Origin: Streptomyces virginiae
Lineage (GTDB): Bacteria; Actinomycetota; Actinomycetes; Streptomycetales; Streptomycetaceae
Direction: 5' to 3'
Length of the DNA: 64,000 nucleotides
NCBI RefSeq assembly: GCF_000720455.1
Contig: NZ_JOAK01000040.1
Coordinates: forward strand, 13,821 to 77,820
This document shows positions 25,001-31,415 of the stretch, piece after piece. Position numbers and translations under genes: made by a program. Position 1 is the stretch's first letter. Every line of letters begins with the position of its first letter. The notes under the pieces were generated by a model. The model did no database searches. It was not told where the DNA came from and saw only the letters and a program-made list of their open reading frames with translations.

Positions 25001-26664
25001 CAGGGCCCGCGGAGCCCGACACGGAGCCGGCGGTGTCCCGCGCCGAGCCGGCGGTGCCCGTCGCCGGGCCCGCACCGGCCGGGGACGTGGGCGCGGTCAC
25101 GGAGGCCGTTTTCGCGCACATAGCCCGGATCAGCGCCTTCCCGGTGGGCCACTTGCACCACGAACAGCTGCTGGTCGACGACCTCGGCTTCGACTCCCTG
25201 ATGCTGACCGACCTGTTCACCGCCCTGAAGCGGCAGTGGCCGCTGTGGACCTTCGACGAAGGGGCCGCGGACCGGCCGACCGTCGGGGGTGTCGCGGCGG
25301 CCGTCGCGGGGGTCACCGGGGACCCCGCGCCGGGGGCCGTCCCCGAGCAGCGCGCCGCAGGCGGCGTACCGCCGGGGCCGGCCGCCCCGGAGCCCGTCCC
25401 CGAGCCGGCACCCGAGCCCGTCCCCGAGCCCGCCGCGCCGTCCGAGGAGCACACGCGCATCGACCGCTTCCCGGAGGTCACCGCCCACGGCGAACGCGTC
25501 GGCGCGCTCTCCGGCACCGGCCTGTCCAACCCGTACTTCGTCGTGCACGAGGGCGGTCTGACGGACACGACCGTCGTCGACGGCCGCAAGCTCCTGTCCT
25601 TCTCCGGCTACAACTACCTGGGAATGGCCACTCACCCCCGGGTCATCGAGGCCGCCAGGGAGGCGATCGAGACCTACGGCACCTCGGTGTCCGCCAGCCG
25701 GCTGCTGTCCGGCAGCCGCCCGCTCCACCTGGAACTCGAAGCCGAGCTCGCCGGCCTGCTCGGGTGCGAGGCCTCGGTCACCCTGGCCAACGGGCACGCC
25801 ACCAACGTCACCGTGATCGGCCACCTCCTCGGGCCGGGCGACCTCGTCGTCCACGACTCGCTCGCCCACGACAGCATCCTCCAGGGCTGCAGGCTGTCGG
25901 GCGCGACCCGGCGGCCGTTCCCCCACAACGACGCCGCCGCCCTCGACGCCCTCCTGCACCAGGTCCGCCACCAGTACCGGCGGGTCCTCGTCGTCATCGA
26001 GGGCGTCTACAGCATGGACGGCGACATCGCCGACCTGCCCGCCCTCGTCGAGGTCAAGCGGCGGCACGGCGCCCTGCTGATGGTCGACGAGGCGCACAGC
26101 CTCGGAACGACCGGTGCGAGCGGAGCCGGCGTCGGCGAGCACTTCGGCATCGACCGCCGGGCCGTCGACCTGTGGTCGGGCACGCTGTCCAAGGCCCTCG
26201 CCGGCTGCGGCGGCTACGTCGCGGCGAACCGTCCGGTCGTCGAGTACCTGCGCTACACCGCTCCGGGATTCGTCTACAGCGCGGGCATGACCCCGGCCGA
26301 CACGGCGGCGTGCCTGGCCTCCCTGCGGCTGCTGCGCGACGAGCCGGAGCGGGTGGCCCGGCTGGCGGAGAACGCCGCGCTCTTCGTCCGCCTGGCGCGC
26401 GAGGCGGGCGTCGCCACCGGGGACAGCCACGGCACACCGGTCGTACCGTGCATCGTCGGGGACTCGCCGAAGGCGCTGCGCCTGGCGGAGTCGCTGTTCC
26501 GGCGGGGCATCAGCGTCAACCCGATCCTCCACCCGGCCGTGCCGGAGGAAATGGCCCGGCTGCGCTTCTTCGTCACCCGTGACCACACCTCCGGGCAGAT
26601 CCGGCACACCGTGGCTGCACTCGCCCAGGAGCTGAGCGGGCTCGACGCGGTGCGTGCCGCATGA
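22057..26664 (+). CDS. KS-AT-ACP-alpha-oxoamine synthase fusion megasynthase
   Basis: A 1535-residue fusion. Ketosynthase (about 1-450): Cys203 in VDAACSGSL, His338 in EAHGTATRSGD, Lys374 and His379 in GKALIGHSLAAAG. Acyltransferase (about 580-930): Ser676 in GHSAGEFAA, and His780 in NAFHS, the malonyl-CoA-type pattern. ACP (about 1010-1080): Ser1047 in DLGFDSLML. After a Pro/Glu linker comes a PLP-dependent alpha-oxoamine synthase (about 1138-1530) with VDEAHSLGTTGASG and the PLP Lys1379 in SGTLSKALAGCGG. No reductive, loading or thioesterase domain is present. In RedL-type and SxtA-type enzymes this terminal domain releases the acyl chain by decarboxylative condensation with an amino acid, giving an alpha-aminoketone. 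The gene overlaps both its neighbours (ATGA twice). Starter unit and amino acid are not readable. Confidence 0.92.
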   Translation: MNDIAIVGLGCRFPGARDVRAYWKLLMSGERQFSAVPAERWNHDPFHEPGNPSAPHAAYTDQVSFLDDVDRFDALHYGVPPARARAMDPQHRLMLDVTREALDDAGLGRGDFDRENTGVFCAMSVSDYKDVMTAPIRAIALADQARRSAADDDGVLEAVREHAGRLGTVQPFSLPGSLLNMAAGTVSRQFDLGGPSFAVDAACSGSLVALDQAVAQLRQGGCRIAVVGGVYVNLTPDSLIGFSTLRALSASGTCRPFDEEADGFVLGEGAGAVVIRPLVDALASGDRVYAVIKGVGSANDGASPGPLAPAPEGQLRALRRAYDDAGVPPSSVNFLEAHGTATRSGDRAEVEALRRLRTEWPDDDPSLCYLGAGKALIGHSLAAAGMAGLIKTALVVHHRTIVPQPGTTPHPDLGISAAGLRFADTARPWPRTGGPRRAAVSSFGFGGTNVHVVLEAAPSPATAPAPSPAAGASTTVTAGGAGGAPQVLLLSAGDAELLDLHIGDVLDALERAPRTPVGALAHTLGGRAPLKARLAIVASDTDEFARRLTRGRARLADGARGDLGEGAFAADAPLPAARRRIAFVFPGQGSQRPGMMRDLYEGFAGFRAAFDALGSVARGDADLDLAGLLYGGDDEELRRRLAGTEVCQPLLGTVQIAATRLLADCGVAPDLALGHSAGEFAAAAAAGALGGEETVRLLVRRGEALRRAESGLRGGMVAVQTDKETCRQLIVGIDDVWPACFNQPRQVVVSGTRQGLAALRRACAEAGVVTVELDVSNAFHSPRLACAEEAVRADLAGRRLSAPVLPFVSSVNAELCADPEELRELWARHASVPVRFDDAVRASYDAGARLFLQVSGGGSLLDPVRRNLVDRADVHVVAASGTEPDGGRGFVRALARLSVLGVPVDPRVLVPAEDRRLVDLPVARLAAQSYWAGRGAPSKEAPADPVLHPMDDLRQMVRRQVDLMSRVGAAGSVPPHPGPEAAGPAEPDTEPAVSRAEPAVPVAGPAPAGDVGAVTEAVFAHIARISAFPVGHLHHEQLLVDDLGFDSLMLTDLFTALKRQWPLWTFDEGAADRPTVGGVAAAVAGVTGDPAPGAVPEQRAAGGVPPGPAAPEPVPEPAPEPVPEPAAPSEEHTRIDRFPEVTAHGERVGALSGTGLSNPYFVVHEGGLTDTTVVDGRKLLSFSGYNYLGMATHPRVIEAAREAIETYGTSVSASRLLSGSRPLHLELEAELAGLLGCEASVTLANGHATNVTVIGHLLGPGDLVVHDSLAHDSILQGCRLSGATRRPFPHNDAAALDALLHQVRHQYRRVLVVIEGVYSMDGDIADLPALVEVKRRHGALLMVDEAHSLGTTGASGAGVGEHFGIDRRAVDLWSGTLSKALAGCGGYVAANRPVVEYLRYTAPGFVYSAGMTPADTAACLASLRLLRDEPERVARLAENAALFVRLAREAGVATGDSHGTPVVPCIVGDSPKALRLAESLFRRGISVNPILHPAVPEEMARLRFFVTRDHTSGQIRHTVAALAQELSGLDAVRAA

Positions 26665-27377
26665 CCGGGGAGAGCGCCGTGCGGCCCGGTTTCCCGGCGC
26701 TCGCGCCGGGCCGGGTCCACCGGTGGGGCGGAGCGGCCCTCCTGGTGGCCCGGCGCTCCGGCCCGTACCGGCCGCCGCCGCTCTCGGGGGCGGAGCGGCG
26801 GGTGCTGGAGGTGCTGCCGGCGTGGCGGCGGGCCGAGTGGACGCGGGGCAGGCTGCTCGCCAAGCGTCTGGTGGGGGAGGCGCTGTCCGTGCCGCCGGGC
26901 GAGGTGGAGGTCCTCCCGTGCGACGACGGCAGCCCGCGCGTCGTGGTCGGCGGCGTCCCGATGCCGGCGGTGCACGTGTCGATCAGCCACACCGCCCGGC
27001 ACGTCGCGGCGGCCCTCGCGCCGGATCCGGTCGGGGTGGACCTGTGCGAGACCGCCTCGGCGGCCGCGGTACGCCGCGTCGCGGACCACGTCCTGTCCCC
27101 CGGGGAGCTGTCCCTGGTCGCCGCGGCCGGTGCCGGGGCCGAGGTCGCCGCCTGGGCGCTGAAGGAGGCCGCGGTCAAGGCGGACCGGCGCTCCGTCTTC
27201 GGCGCGGCTGCGCGCGGCGTCGTACTCCTCGGCCTCCGGCCGCCCCTGCTCGGCGGACGGCGCCGCGCGATGGTGTGGCGGGCGGACGACACCGTCCTCG
27301 CCCTCGTGCTGGCGCACCGGCCGGCCGGGCACCCCTCCCGGCAGAGTTGCGTTGGTGCTCCTTGCCCCGGCGGATGA
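26661..27377 (+). CDS. Sfp-type 4'-phosphopantetheinyl transferase
   Basis: A 238-residue protein whose ATG overlaps the megasynthase stop. PPTases move phosphopantetheine from CoA to the ACP serine. The family motifs are present: HVSISHTARHVAAAL, VGVDLCET (metal-binding Asp) near residue 128, and WALKEAAVKA (Glu and Lys of the second motif) near 174. The length and position show that it is dedicated to activating Ser1047 of the adjoining ACP. The C-terminus is Pro/Gly/Ser-rich and longer than usual. Confidence 0.93.
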   Translation: MTGESAVRPGFPALAPGRVHRWGGAALLVARRSGPYRPPPLSGAERRVLEVLPAWRRAEWTRGRLLAKRLVGEALSVPPGEVEVLPCDDGSPRVVVGGVPMPAVHVSISHTARHVAAALAPDPVGVDLCETASAAAVRRVADHVLSPGELSLVAAAGAGAEVAAWALKEAAVKADRRSVFGAAARGVVLLGLRPPLLGGRRRAMVWRADDTVLALVLAHRPAGHPSRQSCVGAPCPGG

Positions 27378-27456
27378 TGCTTGTCAGTGGGGCCCCTGGC
27401 CGTGCAGGTCCCGTGGGACAGCGGTGACGGATCTACCGAGGGCGAGATGAGCGGCG

Positions 27457-29898
27457 ATGGAGCAACTTCCCACCCCTCCCGGTGAGCGGCCGGAGCAGAC
27501 CGATGCCCCCCAGCAGCGCGCGTACACGGCGACGGCCGCCGTCGACGAGCAGGGCATCGTGACCGAGTGGGGCGAAGGCGCCACTCGCCTGCTCGGTTAC
27601 GCGCCCGCCGAGGTGGTGGGGCGGTCCGCCGAGTTCCTGCTGGCCGATCCCGTCGGGGACGAGGCGCGCCGGATCCCTCCCGAGCAGGAGCGGTGGAGCG
27701 GCACCGTGGCGCTGCGCCACCGGGACGGCAGCCGCCTGGAGCAGGGGCTGCTCGCGCACCGCTGGACGTCCACCGGCGGGAGCACCAAGTGGTACGTGGT
27801 GTCCGCGGTGGCGGGCGGGCGGGGCGGTGACGGCTCCTCGTGGGGCGATCCGCTGCACGAGTGGTCGTTCTCCCAGTCCCCCTGCTTTCTGGCGGTGTTC
27901 GACGCCGATCTGCGGCTGGTACGGGCGAACGCGGGCATGGAGCGCACGCTGTCCCTCACGGAATCCGAGATGCTCGGGCTGCGTCTGCCGGAGATCGCCC
28001 CGGACCCGGTGAGCGAGGAGACCGAGCACAGGATGCGCCTGGCGCTGGAGTCCGGCGAGCCGCAGCACATGGAGGCCTTCGTCCGCGCCACGGGGGTCGG
28101 CGCGGAGCACGGCTGGGCGACGTCGGTGGCCCCGCTGCGCGACCGGGACGGTGTCGTGCGCGCCGTGTGCCTCGCCGCGCACGACCGGACCGGGGCCGAG
28201 GTCGAGACGCAGCAGATGGTCGTTCCGGACCCCGCCGGCGCGCGCATCGGGACGACCGGGGACAGCACCCGTACCGCGCAGGAACTCGCCGACGTGGCGG
28301 TCCCCCGGCTCGCCGACTTCGCGGTCGTCGACCTGCTCGACCCACTGCCGCGCGGCAACGGCCACTCCTCCGGCCCGGCGTCGGGTCCGGTCACCGTGTG
28401 CCGAACGGCGGTGCGGTCGGCCGTCGAAGGCAGTTCCGAGGGGCGGGTCGCGGTCGGTGAGACGGCTGTCTACGCGCCGCTGTCGCCGCCCGCCGAATGT
28501 CTGGCCTCGGGTCATGGTGCCGTGTACGCGGCGACCGCCCCCGCGGTCGCCGAGTGGATGGCGCGCGACCCGGCGGCCGCCTGGCTCGGTGCGCACGGGG
28601 CCCATTCGATGCTGGTGGTGCCGATGCACGCCGACGGCGTCGGTCTCGGCGTGGCCGTCTTCGGCCGCCGCGGCAGCCGGGAGCCCTTCCTGCCGGAGGA
28701 CCTGACGCTCGCCGAGGAACTCGCGGGCAAGGCGGCCACGAGCATCCACACGGCGCACCGGTCCACGCGGGAGCACACCAGCACCATGACGCTCCAGCGC
28801 AGTCTGCTCCCGCAGACACTGCCCGACCACCCCGCGCTGGAGACGGCCTCGCGCTACCTTCCGGCCGGCACCGAGGCGGGTGTGGGCGGCGACTGGTTCG
28901 ACGTGATCCCGCTCTCCGGTGCGCGGGTGGCCCTGGTCGTGGGCGACGTCGTCGGCCACGGCATCCGCGCCTCCGCGACGATGGGCCGGCTGCGCACCGC
29001 CGTCCGCACGCTGGCCGACGTCGACCTGCCGCCCGACGAGCTGCTCACCCACCTCGACGACCTGATCATCCACCTGTCCGCCGACGAGGGCGGCCGGGAG
29101 GCCGTCGACGAGAGCGCCGGCGGCATCGGCACGACGTGCCTGTACGTGGTCTACGACCCGGTCACCCGGCACTGCACGCTCGCCCGGGCCGGTCACCCGC
29201 CGCCGGCGGTGGTCTCCCCGGAGGGTTCGGTGTACCTCCTGGACGTGCCGGCCGGCCCGCCGCTGGGCCTGGGTGGCCTGCCCTTCGAGACGCTGGACGT
29301 CGACCTTCCCGAGGGGAGCTTGCTGACCCTGTACACGGACGGGCTGCTCCAGCCCCGCGAGCGGGACATCGACGAGGCACTGGACACGATGTTCGGCGCG
29401 CTCGCGCAGCCCGCGTCCACACTGGACACGGTCTGCGACCGCGTGCTGACGGCCCTGCTGACCCACCGGCCCGATGACGACGTGGCCCTGCTCGTGGCTC
29501 GGACGCGGGCCCTGCACGCCGACAAGGTCGTGGTGTGGGACCTGACCTCCGACCCCTCCGACGTCTCCCAGGCCCGCCGGCAGACCACGGACCAGCTGAC
29601 GGCGTGGGGGCTGGAGGATGCCTCCTTCGTCACCGAACTCCTGGTCAGCGAGCTGGTCACCAACGCCATCCGGTACGGCGAGCCGCCCATCCAGCTACGG
29701 CTGATCCACGAGAAGGACACCCTGATCTGCGAGGTGTCCGACGCGAGCAGCACGGCCCCGCACATGCGGCGGGCCCGGACCTTCGACGAGGGCGGGCGCG
29801 GTCTGCTGCTGGTGGCGCAGCTGGCCCAGCGCTGGGGCACCCGGCACGCCCCCGTCGGCAAGACGATCTGGGCCGAGCAGTCGCTGCTCGAGTTCTAG
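27457..29898 (+). CDS. PAS/GAF/SpoIIE phosphatase fused to RsbW-like HATPase
   Basis: An 813-residue regulator from ATG 27457. PAS-like domain 1 (about 20-120) contains DEQGIVTEWGEGATRLLGY; PAS domain 2 (about 130-250) contains FDADLRLVRANAGMERTL. A GAF region (about 260-430) is followed by the SpoIIE PP2C core (about 445-680) with GGDWFDVIPL, GDVVGHG and a C-terminal Asp in DDDVALLVART. The final 125 residues are a HATPase_c anti-sigma-kinase-like domain with the N box ELVTNAIRYG and a G box near EGGRGLLLV. Phosphatase and kinase modules in one chain imply it sets the phosphorylation state of a STAS protein both ways (inference). It ends 20 bases from the convergent Ser/Thr kinase gene. Confidence 0.93.
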   Translation: MEQLPTPPGERPEQTDAPQQRAYTATAAVDEQGIVTEWGEGATRLLGYAPAEVVGRSAEFLLADPVGDEARRIPPEQERWSGTVALRHRDGSRLEQGLLAHRWTSTGGSTKWYVVSAVAGGRGGDGSSWGDPLHEWSFSQSPCFLAVFDADLRLVRANAGMERTLSLTESEMLGLRLPEIAPDPVSEETEHRMRLALESGEPQHMEAFVRATGVGAEHGWATSVAPLRDRDGVVRAVCLAAHDRTGAEVETQQMVVPDPAGARIGTTGDSTRTAQELADVAVPRLADFAVVDLLDPLPRGNGHSSGPASGPVTVCRTAVRSAVEGSSEGRVAVGETAVYAPLSPPAECLASGHGAVYAATAPAVAEWMARDPAAAWLGAHGAHSMLVVPMHADGVGLGVAVFGRRGSREPFLPEDLTLAEELAGKAATSIHTAHRSTREHTSTMTLQRSLLPQTLPDHPALETASRYLPAGTEAGVGGDWFDVIPLSGARVALVVGDVVGHGIRASATMGRLRTAVRTLADVDLPPDELLTHLDDLIIHLSADEGGREAVDESAGGIGTTCLYVVYDPVTRHCTLARAGHPPPAVVSPEGSVYLLDVPAGPPLGLGGLPFETLDVDLPEGSLLTLYTDGLLQPRERDIDEALDTMFGALAQPASTLDTVCDRVLTALLTHRPDDDVALLVARTRALHADKVVVWDLTSDPSDVSQARRQTTDQLTAWGLEDASFVTELLVSELVTNAIRYGEPPIQLRLIHEKDTLICEVSDASSTAPHMRRARTFDEGGRGLLLVAQLAQRWGTRHAPVGKTIWAEQSLLEF

Positions 29899-29917
29899 CG
29901 GGGGTGCGGGACCCTCC

Positions 29918-30907
29918 CTAGGGGGTGCCGGCCGGGCCGCGGAAGACGGGCAGGGCCCACTCCGGGGGCTCAGGGGGCGGTGCGGCCACCACCTCCGTGC
30001 TGCGCCGGGGCTTCTCGTCCGGCCGGGGGCCGTTCTCGGCGGCGGCCCGCAGGGCCGCCACGAACTCCAGGCAGGATCCGTACCGGTCCTCGGGGACCTT
30101 GGCCAGGGCCTTGGCGAGGACCTCGTCGGCGGCGGGGGCGACGTCCGGCCTGCGCTCGGTCAGGGGAGGCGGCGCGTCGTACTGGTGCGCCCACAGCAGG
30201 GCCGCGTCCTCCTCGCGCACGAAGGGCGGCCCGCCCGCGAGGGTCTCGTAGACGACGCAGGCCAGGCTGTAGAGGTCGCACCGGCCGTCCACCGGCCGTC
30301 CGGAGATCTGCTCGGGCGCCATGTAGTCGAGCGTGCCGACGAACTCCCCCGCGGTGGTGAACCCGCTCAGTGACAGCGACTTCTTCGTCAGGCCGAAGTC
30401 CGTGAGGTAGATGTGCTCCGGGTGGTCCCGGTCGGTCCCCGCCGCGACCAGGATGTTTCCGGGTTTGACGTCCCGGTGCACCAGGTCGTGGTCGTGTGCG
30501 GCGTCGAGGGCGGACGCCACCTGCGCGGCGATCCGCAGGGCGGTCGGGACGGGGAGCGGGCCCTCCCGGTCCAGCAGGCCCCGCAGGTCCAGCCCGGGTA
30601 CGTAGCGCATGGCGATGTAGAGGACGCCGTCGGTCTCGCCGGCCTCGAAGATCGGCACGATGTGCGGGTGCTCGATCGAGGCGGCCACCCTCGACTCGTG
30701 GGTGAAACGGCGCCGGAAGGTGTCGTCGCGGGCCCGCTCGGGGGCGATCAGCTTGATCGCGACCGTGCGGTCCAGGCGCAGGTCCTTGGCGCAGTAGACG
30801 ACGGCCATGCCACCTCGGCCGATCATGCGCTCGATCTTGTATCCGGCGATCTGTTGCCCGACCAGCCCGGAGGGCCGGCCCGTGTACTGGCTCAGGTCCG
30901 CGCCCAT
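29918..30907 (-). CDS. Soluble Ser/Thr protein kinase (PknB-like kinase domain)
   Basis: A 329-residue Hanks-type kinase from ATG 30907 behind GGAAGGGGG. All catalytic elements are visible: glycine loop IGRGGMAVVY (residues about 30-39), Lys in VAIKLIAP, HRDVKPGNIL, DFGLTKK and APEQISGRP. The C-terminal 40 residues are Pro/Arg-rich. There is no transmembrane helix and no PASTA domain, so it is cytoplasmic. It is divergent from the peptide gene and LanKC-like gene, with 327 bases between, and convergent with the SpoIIE/HATPase regulator. Either neighbour could supply a substrate, but the sequence does not show this. Confidence 0.93.
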   Translation of the reverse strand: MGADLSQYTGRPSGLVGQQIAGYKIERMIGRGGMAVVYCAKDLRLDRTVAIKLIAPERARDDTFRRRFTHESRVAASIEHPHIVPIFEAGETDGVLYIAMRYVPGLDLRGLLDREGPLPVPTALRIAAQVASALDAAHDHDLVHRDVKPGNILVAAGTDRDHPEHIYLTDFGLTKKSLSLSGFTTAGEFVGTLDYMAPEQISGRPVDGRCDLYSLACVVYETLAGGPPFVREEDAALLWAHQYDAPPPLTERRPDVAPAADEVLAKALAKVPEDRYGSCLEFVAALRAAAENGPRPDEKPRRSTEVVAAPPPEPPEWALPVFRGPAGTP

Positions 30908-31234
30908 CAGGCGCCCCCTTCCTCAGCTGGAATTCTATCGAGTGCCCCCTGCCCCCGCCCGACGGGGAAGCCGGCCCGGCGGCCCCGTCGCCGGGCCGCC
31001 CCCGGGGGAACCGGCCGTACCGCAACTCGGGTGGGGGCGGAAGGGGGTGGACCACCACCATTCGGAGGCCTACCGGCCGGTGCCCCGACGGGTGGCCCGG
31101 CCGGGGAAAGTGCGGGGCCGACGCGCATGTGCCGGGAGCGCGGACGGCGTTGACTCGGGGGTGCCGATCGGCCGGCGCCAGTCCGACTTCAGCCGCGCGT
31201 CCCGCGCATTCGACCTTTCTAGGAGGTGAACCGG
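30908..31234. other. 327-base divergent intergenic region
   Basis: It separates the kinase gene from the 22-residue peptide gene and must carry both promoters. A TTGACT at 31150-31155 resembles a -35 element but has no convincing -10 partner at normal spacing. Frames on both strands have biased but unconvincing composition. No repeat stands out. Confidence 0.4.
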
Positions 31235-31303
31235 GTGAGCGTACTCAAGCCCCATCACACGGAGGCCCGCAGGACGCAGCGCGGCCCGGGATACCCGAAC
31301 TGA
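31235..31303 (+). CDS. 22-residue peptide gene upstream of the LanKC-like synthetase
   Basis: A GTG at 31235 sits six bases after AGGAGGTG (31221-31228), one of the strongest ribosome binding sites in the window. It opens a 22-codon frame to TGA 31301-31303. The peptide begins MSVLKPHHTEARRTQRG and ends in PGYPN. It is basic, has one Ser and two Thr and no Cys, so it does not fit a classic lanthipeptide core. A long hairpin follows immediately and the synthetase gene starts 113 bases after the stop. It may be a noncanonical substrate, a leader peptide controlling the hairpin, or a chance frame. Confidence 0.4.
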   Translation: MSVLKPHHTEARRTQRGPGYPN

Positions 31304-31306
31304 CCC

Positions 31307-31355
31307 GACGGATCCGGGCGGGGGCGCTCCCCCGTGCCCCGGCCCGGATCCCGTC
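31307..31355 (+). terminator. Two-tier hairpin between the peptide gene and the LanKC-like gene
   Basis: The outer arms 31307-31319 and 31342-31355 pair along about 13 bases with a one-base bulge. Inside them, GGGGG (31320-31324) pairs with CCCCC (31329-31333). The structure begins four bases after the peptide stop. A partial terminator or attenuator between a precursor and its synthetase is common in lanthipeptide operons. Confidence 0.55.
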
Positions 31356-31415
31356 GTTCCCACCGGTTGCTCCCGGCGGCGGCCCCGCGGACGATCACAG
31401 AGGCTGACAGCTCAG

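Noticed and set aside
31129..31407. 92-codon frame overlapping the 22-residue peptide gene
   Set aside because: No ribosome binding site, Arg/Pro/Ala-rich shadow composition, and it runs through the strong hairpin.
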